NCBI RefSeq assembly: GCF_902498785.1
Contig: NZ_LR701493.1
Coordinates: 930,724 to 994,723 of the forward strand
Direction of reading: 5' to 3'
Source of the DNA: Sphingomonas sp. EC-HK361
GTDB taxonomy: Bacteria; Pseudomonadota; Alphaproteobacteria; Sphingomonadales; Sphingomonadaceae
DNA: 64,000 nt
Under the pieces are notes generated by a model. The model did not search any database and was not told the DNA's origin. It saw only the letters and a list, made by a program, of their open reading frames with translations. Below, one piece after another: positions 48,380-55,995 of this stretch (positions within the stretch are counted from its first letter, which is position 1; each line of letters begins with the position of its first letter). The position numbers and the translations under genes are program-made.

Positions 48380-48507
48380 TACGTTCGCCTCCCAAGGTCA
48401 ATTCGCGACCCGAGTGAGCCGCAAACACTTCATCGCAGGACAGGTTCCCGATTCGATCCGCGGAGCGGCACGGATTTCCGCGCCATTCCCGAGAAGCCAG
48501 TCACCGC

Positions 48508-48546
48508 GTTCCCGCTGTGTTCCCGCTATATGTTCCATCTATGTTC
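48508..48546. promoter_or_regulatory. tandem LexA (SOS) operators
   Basis: Two exact GTTC-N7-GTTC boxes: GTTC CCGCTGT GTTC (48508-48522) and GTTC CATCTAT GTTC (48532-48546), separated by 9 bases, so four GTTCC half-sites lie at 48508, 48519, 48532 and 48543. Read on the minus strand, box 48532-48546 lies just after the TTGACA -35, in the spacer, and box 48508-48522 lies at or just after the expected transcription start. Double operators of this arrangement give tight LexA repression. Confidence 0.85.
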
Positions 48547-48556
48547 CATCTGTCAA
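48525..48556 (-). promoter_or_regulatory. LexA-overlapped sigma-70 promoter for the 75-residue membrane protein
   Basis: On the minus strand a perfect TTGACA (complement of 48551-48556) is followed by CATATA after 18 bases or TATAGC after 20. A LexA box fills the spacer. Transcription would start near 48515-48520 and run through a leader of about 140 bases to the gene at 48379. Confidence 0.65.
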
Positions 48557-48560
48557 GCGC

Positions 48561-48589
48561 TTGCGGAATGCCTCGTCTTGCGCTAATGG
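48561..48589 (+). promoter_or_regulatory. candidate rpsB promoter
   Basis: TTGCGG (48561-48566), 17 bases, TAATGG (48584-48589), about 100 bases upstream of the rpsB start. It diverges from the LexA-controlled promoter; the LexA boxes lie upstream of this -35, so rpsB itself need not be SOS-repressed. The remaining part of 48380-48693 holds only this and the two tiny leader frames noted in the findings. Confidence 0.5.
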
Positions 48590-48693
48590 CGCGCCCCTCA
48601 ACCCCGCATGGGAAGCATCATAGCCCGGTGCGTCGGCGCGCAAGCGTCAGCGTCATCCGCTTCCCAGAGGCTCAACCGGAAGGATCTATCCCT

Positions 48694-49518
48694 ATGGCGG
48701 CACCTGTCGTCTCCATGCAGCAGCTCATCGAAACGGGCGCGCACTTCGGCCATCAGACGCATCGCTGGAACCCGAAGATGAAGCCGTATCTGTTCGGCGA
48801 CCGCAACGGTATCCACATCATCGACCTGTCGCAGACCGTGCCGCTCTTCGCGCGCGCGCTCGAATTCGTCAGCTCGACGGTCGCGTCCGGCGGGAAGGTC
48901 CTGTTCGTCGGGACGAAGCGCCAGGCGCAGGAACCGGTCGCCGACGCCGCGCGCCGCTCGGGCCAGCACTTTGTGAACCACCGCTGGCTGGGCGGCATGC
49001 TGACCAACTGGAAGACGATCTCGAACTCGATCAAGCGCCTCAAGACGCTCGAGGAGCAGCTTTCGGGCGACACGCACGGCCTGACCAAGAAGGAAGTGCT
49101 GAACCTGACGCGCGAGAAGGACAAGCTCGAGCTGTCGCTCGGCGGCATCCGCGATATGGGCGGCGTGCCCGACGTGATGTTCGTCATTGACGCGAACAAG
49201 GAAGAGCTGGCGATCAAGGAAGCCAACACGCTGGGTATCCCGGTCGTCGCGATCCTCGATTCGAACGTTTCGCCCGACGGCATCGCCTTCCCGGTTCCGG
49301 CGAACGACGACGCCGCGCGCGCCATCCGCCTGTATTGCGAGGCGATCGCGATCGCCGCGACCCGCGGTGGCCAGGAGCAGCAGCAGCGCCGCGGCGCCGA
49401 TCTGGGTGCGGCGGTCGAGCCGGTCGCCGAGGAAGCGCTGAGCGTCGAGACGCCGGTGGCCGACGCCCCCCAGCAGGCCGAGATGGCCGCCGAGGCCGAG
49501 CGCCAGATCGACGCGTAA
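48694..49518 (+). CDS. rpsB: 30S ribosomal protein uS2
   Basis: 274 residues. [20 protein letters not shown] at the N-terminus and [17 protein letters not shown] are hallmark S2 sequences; the C-terminal extension after about residue 225 is Gln/Glu/Ala-rich and variable, as in related species. GGAAGGAT lies 9 bases before the ATG at 48694; the frame is open upstream but without S2 similarity. rpsB-tsf-pyrH-frr is the classical order, here interrupted by a repeat element between rpsB and tsf. Confidence 0.98.
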   Translation: MAAPVVSMQQLIETGAHFGHQTHRWNPKMKPYLFGDRNGIHIIDLSQTVPLFARALEFVSSTVASGGKVLFVGTKRQAQEPVADAARRSGQHFVNHRWLGGMLTNWKTISNSIKRLKTLEEQLSGDTHGLTKKEVLNLTREKDKLELSLGGIRDMGGVPDVMFVIDANKEELAIKEANTLGIPVVAILDSNVSPDGIAFPVPANDDAARAIRLYCEAIAIAATRGGQEQQQRRGADLGAAVEPVAEEALSVETPVADAPQQAEMAAEAERQIDA

Positions 49519-49548
49519 GACAAGAAGGGCTTCGACAAGCCATTTTCC

Positions 49549-49674
49549 GTTCGTGCTGAGCTTGTCGAAGGCTACCCTGAGCGTCTGCCTTGCAGGCAGT
49601 CGAAGGGCACTGTCTTTCTACTGCAACGTGCAGCGGAGAAAGGCGGCACTTCGACAGGCTCAGTGCGAACGGGC
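49549..49674. repeat. inverted repeat element between rpsB and tsf
   Basis: CCGTTCGTGCTGAGCTTGTC (from 49549) is inverted at the other end as CTTCGACAGGCTCAGTGCGA ending near 49674; between them are further smaller inverted parts (TGCCTTGCAGGCA; CTGCAACGTGCAG). This looks like a dispersed non-coding repeat of a type common in sphingomonad intergenic regions (recollection). It would put a large stem-loop into the rpsB-tsf transcript. Confidence 0.75.
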
Positions 49675-49699
49675 CATTTTGATACCAAAGGATTAGGAC

Positions 49700-50638
49700 A
49701 TGGCCGACATCACGGCAGCGATGGTCAAGGACCTGCGCGAGAAGAGCGGCGCGGGCATGATGGATTGCAAGAAGGCGCTGAACGAAACCGCCGGCGACAT
49801 GGAAGCGGCGATGGACTGGCTTCGCACCAAGGGCCTCGCGGCTGCTGCCAAGAAGTCGAGCCGCACCGCGGCCGAGGGCCTGGTCGGCGTCGCCGTTTCG
49901 GGCACGAAGGGCGCGGCGGTCGAGGTCAATTCGGAAACCGACTTCGTCGCGAAGAACGACCAGTTCCAGCAGTTCGTCCGCGAAGTGACTCAGGTCGCGC
50001 TGGATGGCGCCGGCGATGTCGACGCGATCAAGGCTGCGACGCTGCCGAACGGCAAGACCGCCGAGGAGACGCTGACCGGTAACATCGCGACGATCGGCGA
50101 GAACCAGTCGATCCGGCGCGTGAAGCGCCTCGAAGTGTCGCAGGGCGCCGTCGTCGCCTATGTGCACAACAAGGCGGCGCCCGGCATGGGCAAGATCGGC
50201 GTGCTCGTCGCGCTCGAATCCGCCGCACCGGCCGACGCGCTCCAGGCGCTGGGCAACCAGCTGGCCATGCATATCGCGGCGGCGTTCCCGAAGGCACTGA
50301 ACGAAGACGACCTCGACGAGACGGAGATCGAGCGCGAGCGCGCGATCGCGACCGAAAAGGCGTCGGAGAGCGGCAAGCCCGCCGACATCATCGCGAAGAT
50401 GGTTGAGGGCGGCATCGCCAAGTTCCGAAAGGAGCACGCGCTGGTCAGCCAGCTGTTCGTCATGGACGGCAAGACCAAGATCAGCGACGTCGTCGCCAAG
50501 GCCGGCAAGGATGCCGGCGCCGAGATCAAGCTGGTCGATTATGTCCGCTTTCAGCTCGGCGAAGGCATCGAGAAGGAAGAGTCGGACTTCGCGGCCGAGG
50601 TCGCCGCCGCATCGGGCGTGCCGCAGCCGGTCGCCTGA
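49700..50638 (+). CDS. tsf: translation elongation factor Ts
   Basis: GDP/GTP exchange factor for EF-Tu. 312 residues. N-terminal UBA-like domain ends in [20 protein letters not shown], followed by the core motif [16 protein letters not shown] (TDFVAKN inserts into EF-Tu). The C-terminal core subdomain includes [12 protein letters not shown] and [18 protein letters not shown] lies 5 bases before the ATG. Followed by a terminator-like hairpin before pyrH. Confidence 0.98.
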   Translation: MADITAAMVKDLREKSGAGMMDCKKALNETAGDMEAAMDWLRTKGLAAAAKKSSRTAAEGLVGVAVSGTKGAAVEVNSETDFVAKNDQFQQFVREVTQVALDGAGDVDAIKAATLPNGKTAEETLTGNIATIGENQSIRRVKRLEVSQGAVVAYVHNKAAPGMGKIGVLVALESAAPADALQALGNQLAMHIAAAFPKALNEDDLDETEIERERAIATEKASESGKPADIIAKMVEGGIAKFRKEHALVSQLFVMDGKTKISDVVAKAGKDAGAEIKLVDYVRFQLGEGIEKEESDFAAEVAAASGVPQPVA

Positions 50639-50656
50639 TCTCGCGGATCGACAAAG

Positions 50657-50688
50657 CGCCGCCGTCTGCCCTTGTGCAGGCGGCGGCG
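50657..50688 (+). terminator. hairpin between tsf and pyrH
   Basis: A 13-bp stem, CGCCGCCGTCTGC / GCAGGCGGCGGCG (one G-T pair), loop CTTGT plus flanking C, followed by TTGTCGT. It lies 18 bases after tsf and probably terminates or partly terminates rpsB-tsf transcription ahead of pyrH. Confidence 0.7.
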
Positions 50689-50793
50689 TTGTCGTGTCCG
50701 GCGACTATCTTTCCGGCATCCCCATCGCCGGGTTGCGACCGCTTGCCGTGCCGCCTAATGTCCGCGCCGCCCACCTCCCATACTCGGAATCGC

Positions 50794-51540
50794 ATGACCT
50801 CCCCGCGCTACAAACGTATCCTGTTGAAATTGTCGGGCGAGGTGCTGATGGGCGCCGGCCAGTTCGGAATCGATCCCGCCACCTGCGACCGCGTCGCGCG
50901 TGAGATCAAGGCGGCGCGCGATGCGGGACATGAGCTGTGTATCGTCGTCGGCGGCGGCAACATCTTCCGCGGGCTGGCTGGTGCCGCGAAGGGCTTCGAG
51001 CGCGCGTCGGCCGACTATATGGGTATGCTGGCGACGATTATGAACGCGCTTGCGCTGCAGAATGCGCTCGAGCGTGCCGGCGTCGATACCCGGGTCCAGT
51101 CGGCGATCCCCATGGCGAGTGTGTGCGAGCCCTATATCCGCAGGCGCGCGCAGCGGCATCTGGAGAAGGGCCGCGTCGTGATCTTCGCGGCCGGCGTCGG
51201 CAGCCCCTTTTTCACGACCGATACGGGCGCCGCGCTTCGGGCAGCCGAAATGAATTGCGACGCGCTGTTCAAGGGCACGTCTGTCGACGGCGTCTATGAT
51301 GCCGATCCCAAGAAGGTGCCCACCGCCAAGCGCTACGAGCGGCTGACCTTCGGCCGCGTCCTTGCCGACGATCTGAAGGTGATGGACGCCTCCGCCGTCG
51401 CGCTGTGCCGCGACAACAACGTGCCAATCGTCGTCTTCAACATCCGCGACGAGGGCAATCTTGCCGCCGTGCTCGACGGGCGCGGCGTTTCGACCATCGT
51501 CGAGAATACAACCGAGGAAGCTGCCAATGCCGGCCTATGA
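50794..51540 (+). CDS. pyrH: UMP kinase
   Basis: Phosphorylates UMP to UDP; hexameric amino-acid-kinase fold. 248 residues. [20 protein letters not shown] (start loop), [34 protein letters not shown] and [19 protein letters not shown] are all conserved. The ATG at 50794 (MTSPRYKR) gives the standard N-terminus; an ATG at 50758 in the same frame would add 12 residues and is less likely. The 3' end overlaps frr by 14 bases. Confidence 0.97.
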   Translation: MTSPRYKRILLKLSGEVLMGAGQFGIDPATCDRVAREIKAARDAGHELCIVVGGGNIFRGLAGAAKGFERASADYMGMLATIMNALALQNALERAGVDTRVQSAIPMASVCEPYIRRRAQRHLEKGRVVIFAAGVGSPFFTTDTGAALRAAEMNCDALFKGTSVDGVYDADPKKVPTAKRYERLTFGRVLADDLKVMDASAVALCRDNNVPIVVFNIRDEGNLAAVLDGRGVSTIVENTTEEAANAGL

Positions 51541-52084
51541 CAAGTCCGATCTCGAACGCCGCATGGCCGGCGCGATCGAAGCGCTGAAGCACGATCTCGG
51601 CGGCCTGCGCACCGGCCGCGCCTCGACCGCGCTGCTCGATCCGGTGACGGTGGAGGTTTACGGCAGCCACATGCCGCTGACCCAGGTCGCGACCGTGTCT
51701 GCGCCCGAACCACGCATGCTGAGCGTGCAGGTGTGGGACAAGAGCAATATCGGCCCCGTCGAGAAGGCGATCCGGTCGGCGGGTCTCGGCCTGAATCCGA
51801 TCAATGACGGCAATTCGCTGCGCCTGCCGATTCCCGACCTGACCGAGGAACGTCGAAAGGAACTCGCCAAGCTCGCGGGACAGTATGCGGAAAAGGCCAA
51901 GATCGCGGTGCGCAACGTCCGCCGCGACGGCATGGATGCGCTCAAGACCGACGAGAAGAAGGGCGTCTTCAGCGAGGACGAGCGCAAGCGCCACGAAACC
52001 GAGGTGCAGAAGCTGACCGACACCACGACCGCCGATATCGACACGGTCGCGGCGTCGAAGGAAAAGGAAATTCTGGGCAAGTGA
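51527..52084 (+). CDS. frr: ribosome recycling factor
   Basis: 185 residues. With EF-G it splits post-termination ribosomes. Typical motifs: [40 protein letters not shown] and [20 protein letters not shown]; the family ends in the three-helix bundle ([20 protein letters not shown]). GAGGAAG 8 bases before the ATG at 51527, inside pyrH, supports this start and coupling. Confidence 0.98.
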   Translation: MPAYDKSDLERRMAGAIEALKHDLGGLRTGRASTALLDPVTVEVYGSHMPLTQVATVSAPEPRMLSVQVWDKSNIGPVEKAIRSAGLGLNPINDGNSLRLPIPDLTEERRKELAKLAGQYAEKAKIAVRNVRRDGMDALKTDEKKGVFSEDERKRHETEVQKLTDTTTADIDTVAASKEKEILGK

Positions 52085-52112
52085 TCCACGCCTGGTGCCC
52101 CGCGGTGTCGCA

Positions 52113-52850
52113 ATGAGCAGCGCGCCGGCCTTCGCGGCGGGGCAGGGCGGGGTGGCGTTGCCCCGCCACGTCGCGATCATCATGGACGGCAATGGCCGCT
52201 GGGCGAAGCGCCGGCATCTGCCGCGCGTCGCCGGCCACCGTGCCGGCGTGGAGGCGGTACGCAAGGTGTCGCGCGCGGCGCGCGCGCTCGGGATCGAGGC
52301 GCTGACGCTTTATGCATTCTCGTCGGAGAACTGGCGCCGCCCGGAAGAGGAAGTCGGCGATCTCATGGGATTGCTGCGGCTCTTCATCCGCAGCGATCTG
52401 GCCGAACTGGTGCGCGAGAATGTCCGCCTGCGCGTGATCGGCGACTATCGCCGGTTTCCGCACGATGTGGTGGCGCTGATCGACGACGCGATCGCGCGGA
52501 CATCGGGCAATAGCGGTCCCATCCTCGCCATCGCGCTGAATTACGGCGCGCAGGCTGAACTGGTCGAGGCGACACGCCGGATCGCGGCGCGGGTGGCCGC
52601 GGGCGAAACCGACGCCACCGTCATCGATGCGGCGATGATCGAGGCCGAGCTGGAGACGCGTGCGCTTCCGCCGCTCGACCTGCTGATCCGCACGTCGGGA
52701 GAGCACAGGCTATCGAATTTCCTGCTGTGGCAGGCGGCTTATGCCGAATTGCTGTTCGTCGACACGCTCTGGCCCGATTTCGATGCCGAGGCGTTCGGCG
52801 TGGCGATCGAGGATTTCGGACGACGCCAGCGCCGGTTCGGTGGCCTGTGA
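52113..52850 (+). CDS. uppS: isoprenyl transferase (undecaprenyl diphosphate synthase)
   Basis: cis-Prenyltransferase making the C55 lipid carrier for peptidoglycan. 245 residues. Catalytic D25 in IIMDGNGRWAKRRHLPR, the conserved FSSENWRRP and RTSGEHRLSNFLLWQAAYAE. The ATG at 52113 is preferred; a GTG at 52095 would add six residues. It ends in a 4-base GTGA overlap with cdsA, beginning a chain of coupled lipid genes. Confidence 0.96.
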   Translation: MSSAPAFAAGQGGVALPRHVAIIMDGNGRWAKRRHLPRVAGHRAGVEAVRKVSRAARALGIEALTLYAFSSENWRRPEEEVGDLMGLLRLFIRSDLAELVRENVRLRVIGDYRRFPHDVVALIDDAIARTSGNSGPILAIALNYGAQAELVEATRRIAARVAAGETDATVIDAAMIEAELETRALPPLDLLIRTSGEHRLSNFLLWQAAYAELLFVDTLWPDFDAEAFGVAIEDFGRRQRRFGGL

Positions 52851-53650
52851 GCGAAGCCGATCAGGCGAAACTGCGTACGCCGTCGAACCTGCGCCTGCGG
52901 ATGATCGCGAGCGTCGGGATGATCGCGGTCGCCACGGCCGCGGTGGTGTTCGGCGGCATCGCGTTCTGGCTGCTCGCGGTCGTCGTCGCGATCCTGATGA
53001 TGGCGGAATGGGCCGATCTCGTCGGCGCGAGCGCGGGGCACAAGCGCTTGGCGCAATATGCGCTGTCGGTGCCGCTGGCGATCATGGCACCGATCGCGGC
53101 CGGCCCCGATCCTTTCGCGCTAGGGCTGCTGGCGGGGGCTGCGTTCTTCGTCGTCATCGTGACGCGGCTGCCATGGCTGGCCGCCGGCGTCCTCTATTGC
53201 GGACTGCCGGTGCTCGCGCTGGTCCTCATCAACCGCCAGCATGAGGGACTCGCCTGGACGTTCTGGGCGATGGCGCTCGTCTGGGGTTGCGACATCGGTG
53301 CGTTCTTTGTCGGTCGCACCTTCGGCGGGCCAAAGCTGGCACCCCGGCTGAGCCCCAACAAGACATGGTCGGGGCTGATCGGCGGCGTCCTGCTCGCCTC
53401 GGTCGTCGGGGCGCTGATGCACTGGCGGTTCGGTCTGCCGCTGCGCATGACGCTGGCGACGCCGGGCCTTGCGGTGGTGGCGCAGGGCGGCGACCTGTTC
53501 GAAAGCTGGCTGAAACGGCGCGCGGGGGTGAAGGACAGCGGCACGATCCTGCCCGGTCATGGCGGCGTTCTTGACCGGCTCGACGGGCTCGTGCCGGTCG
53601 CACCGCTCGCCGCGCTCCTTGTCGTCCTGCCGCATTTCTATCCGTCATGA
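52847..53650 (+). CDS. cdsA: phosphatidate cytidylyltransferase
   Basis: Inner-membrane enzyme making CDP-diacylglycerol, the precursor used by pssA at 47392. 267 residues with about seven to eight hydrophobic helices (e.g. VGMIAVATAAVVFGGIAFWL). The family signature is near the C-terminus: ESWLKRRAGVKDSGTILPGH followed by GGVLDRLDG. The start is the GTG overlapping the uppS stop; the stop overlaps the dxr ATG (ATGA). Confidence 0.96.
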   Translation: MSEADQAKLRTPSNLRLRMIASVGMIAVATAAVVFGGIAFWLLAVVVAILMMAEWADLVGASAGHKRLAQYALSVPLAIMAPIAAGPDPFALGLLAGAAFFVVIVTRLPWLAAGVLYCGLPVLALVLINRQHEGLAWTFWAMALVWGCDIGAFFVGRTFGGPKLAPRLSPNKTWSGLIGGVLLASVVGALMHWRFGLPLRMTLATPGLAVVAQGGDLFESWLKRRAGVKDSGTILPGHGGVLDRLDGLVPVAPLAALLVVLPHFYPS

Positions 53651-54804
53651 AGACGATCACGATCCTCGGTGCGACCGGTTCGGTCGGCACTTCGACGCTG
53701 GACCTGATCGAGCGGGCGCCGGACGATTTTCGGGTTCTCGCGCTGACCGCGAATTGCGATGTCGCGCGGCTTGCAGCGGCGGCGATCCGCACGCGGGCGC
53801 GGCGCGCGGTGGTTGCCGACGAAGCGTGCCTCGGGGATCTGCGCGCTGCACTGGCCGGAAGCGGGATCGAAGCGGCCGGCGGCGAGCAGGCGGTGATCGA
53901 CGCCGCCGCCTTGGGCGCGGACGTTACGCTGGCGGCGATCGTAGGGTGCGCCGGGCTACGCCCGGTCATGGCGGCGATCGAGGGCGGCGGCACGATCGCA
54001 CTCGCCAACAAGGAATCCCTGGTTTCGGCCGGCGAGGTGATGAACCACGCGCTCGCGAAATCCGGTGCGATCCTGCTGCCGGTCGATTCCGAGCACAGCG
54101 CGGTTTTTCAATGTCTCGACCGCACGATCCCGGCGCGTGTCGCGCGGATCATCCTGACCGCAAGCGGCGGGCCGTTTCGCGATCGATCGCTTGCCGAGAT
54201 GGACGGCATCACGCCGGAACAGGCGGTGGCGCACCCCAATTGGTCGATGGGCGCCAAGATCTCGGTCGATTCTGCGACGATGATGAACAAGGGTCTCGAA
54301 CTCATCGAGGCGTTTCACCTGTTTCCGGTCGAGGCGGCGCAGCTCGACGTCGTCGTTCACCGCCAGTCGGTGATCCATTCGATGGTCGAATATATCGATG
54401 GGTCCGTCATCGCGCAGCTTGGCACGCCGGACATGCGCACGCCGATTGCCTGCGCACTCGCCTGGCCCGACCGGATGGCGACGCCGGGCGAGCGGCTCGA
54501 TCTGGTCAACGTCGGCCGGCTGGACTTCGAGGCGCCCGATCCGGTGCGCTTCCCTGCGCTCGCCCTGGCACGCGCCGCGATGGAGGCGGGCGGCGCGCGT
54601 CCCGCGATCCTGAACGCCGCGAACGAGGTCGCGGTCGCTGCGTTCCTCAAGGGGCGCGCGGGGTTCCTCGAAATTGCCGCAATCGTCAGCGATGTGCTGA
54701 ACCGCTACGATCCGCCGGCGCCGGGCGATCTGGATTCGGTCCTTGCGATCGATGCCGAAGCCCGCGCCATCGCGGAAGAGCGTGTGAAGGATTGCGTCGC
54801 TTGA
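53647..54804 (+). CDS. dxr: 1-deoxy-D-xylulose 5-phosphate reductoisomerase
   Basis: First committed MEP-pathway step, NADPH and divalent-metal dependent. 385 residues. NADPH loop ILGATGSVGTSTLDLIERAP, metal/substrate residues in LLPVDSEHSAVFQCL, TASGGPFRDRSL and the flexible-loop/active-site NWSMGAKISVDSATMMNKGL with ELIEAFHLF. Coupled to cdsA (ATGA) and to rseP (TTGA overlap). Confidence 0.97.
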   Translation: MKTITILGATGSVGTSTLDLIERAPDDFRVLALTANCDVARLAAAAIRTRARRAVVADEACLGDLRAALAGSGIEAAGGEQAVIDAAALGADVTLAAIVGCAGLRPVMAAIEGGGTIALANKESLVSAGEVMNHALAKSGAILLPVDSEHSAVFQCLDRTIPARVARIILTASGGPFRDRSLAEMDGITPEQAVAHPNWSMGAKISVDSATMMNKGLELIEAFHLFPVEAAQLDVVVHRQSVIHSMVEYIDGSVIAQLGTPDMRTPIACALAWPDRMATPGERLDLVNVGRLDFEAPDPVRFPALALARAAMEAGGARPAILNAANEVAVAAFLKGRAGFLEIAAIVSDVLNRYDPPAPGDLDSVLAIDAEARAIAEERVKDCVA

Positions 54805-55934
54805 TCCAGACCCCGGGCCTGTTGCTCACTCTGTTGGCTTTCATGCTCGTCGTCGGGCCGCTCGTGTTCGTTCACGAGCTCGGCCATTATTTCGCCGGCC
54901 GCTGGTTCGGGGTGAAAGCCGAAGCCTTTTCGATCGGTTTCGGCCGAGAGATCGCCGGGTGGACCGACAAACGCGGGACGCGGTGGAAGCTCGGCTGGAT
55001 GCCGCTTGGTGGCTATGTCCGCTTCGCCGGCGACATGAACCCCGCGTCGCAGCCTTCGGCGGAGTGGCTGTCGCTGCCGGCCGAGGAGCGCCAGGCGACG
55101 TTCCAGGCAAAGCCGGTGTGGCAGCGCGCGATCATCGTCGCCGCCGGGCCGATCGTGAATTTTTTCGTCGCGGTGCTGATCCTTGCCGGCTTCGCGCTGG
55201 CGCTCGGCGATGCGCGCACCCCTACGCGTGTCGCGACGGTCGAGGCCGGCAGCGCCGCCGCGGCGGCCGGGCTGCGCCCCGGCGATACGATCACCGCGCT
55301 CGGTGGACGCAGCGTTGCGACCTTCGACGACATGGTGCGCTACATCCGCATCCGTCCTGCGGAGCGGATCCGCATCGATTACGTCCGCGCGGGCCAGCCG
55401 GCATCGACGCAGGCAGTGATCGGCGTCGACGAACAGGCCGACCGCTTCGGCAATCATTTCCGCGTCGGGCTGCTCGGCGTCGCGCGTCCGGATCAGGTCG
55501 TCGTGCCGGTGAGCCTGATCGAGGCACCGGTCGTCGCGGTGCGGCAGACGGGCGAGCTCGTCCGCTTCATGACCGATACGCTCGGCCAGATCATCAGCGG
55601 GCGCAGGTCGGTCAAGGAACTCAGCGGCCCGATCGGCATGGCGAAGGCGGCCGGGCAGCAGATGAGCATCAGCCCCGCGGCGTTCGTCTTCCTGATCGCG
55701 CTGGTGTCCATCAATCTGGGGTTCATCAATCTCCTGCCAGTCCCGATGCTCGATGGCGGTCATCTGCTGTTCTACGCGATCGAGGCGGTCCGGCGTCGTC
55801 CTGTCGGGCCGGAGGTGCAGGCGTGGGCGTTTCGGGGCGGGCTTGCGGCATTGCTCGCGCTGATGGTGTTCGTGACGTTCAACGATCTGGGGTCGCTGGG
55901 CTTGTGGAAAAACCTCGCCGGCTTGATCGGTTGA
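54801..55934 (+). CDS. rseP: site-2 protease RseP (M50 metallopeptidase)
   Basis: Intramembrane zinc protease cleaving transmembrane anti-sigma factors and remnant signal peptides. 377 residues. Zinc motif HELGH (25-29) in the first transmembrane helix, WMPLGGYVRFAGDMNP, a PDZ domain (about 135-205; AGLRPGDTITALGGRSV), and the C-terminal LLPVPMLDGGHLLFYAIEA providing the third zinc ligand Asp. Start: TTG at 54801, forming a 4-base overlap with the dxr stop; this gives the usual short lumenal N-terminus. dxr-rseP-bamA-ompH is the standard order. Confidence 0.95.
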   Translation: MIQTPGLLLTLLAFMLVVGPLVFVHELGHYFAGRWFGVKAEAFSIGFGREIAGWTDKRGTRWKLGWMPLGGYVRFAGDMNPASQPSAEWLSLPAEERQATFQAKPVWQRAIIVAAGPIVNFFVAVLILAGFALALGDARTPTRVATVEAGSAAAAAGLRPGDTITALGGRSVATFDDMVRYIRIRPAERIRIDYVRAGQPASTQAVIGVDEQADRFGNHFRVGLLGVARPDQVVVPVSLIEAPVVAVRQTGELVRFMTDTLGQIISGRRSVKELSGPIGMAKAAGQQMSISPAAFVFLIALVSINLGFINLLPVPMLDGGHLLFYAIEAVRRRPVGPEVQAWAFRGGLAALLALMVFVTFNDLGSLGLWKNLAGLIG

Positions 55935-55956
55935 GGATAGTCGGGCAGGGCAAGCG

Positions 55957-55982
55957 CCCGCGACACCTTTCCGGTGCGCGGG
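55957..55982 (+). terminator. hairpin between rseP and bamA
   Basis: CCCGCG-A-CACC stem pairing with GGTG-CGCGGG (one bulged A), loop TTTCC, followed by TTCGGTTTTC. It ends 13 bases before the bamA ATG, so besides partial termination it could limit ribosome access to bamA. No other promoter-like sequence is evident in this 61-base gap. Confidence 0.5.
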
Positions 55983-55995
55983 TTCGGTTTTCGGG

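Noticed and set aside
48517-48693. N-terminal extension of rpsB
   Set aside because: The frame is open, but S2 similarity begins at 48694, which has a good Shine-Dalgarno; the extension would run through the LexA operators.
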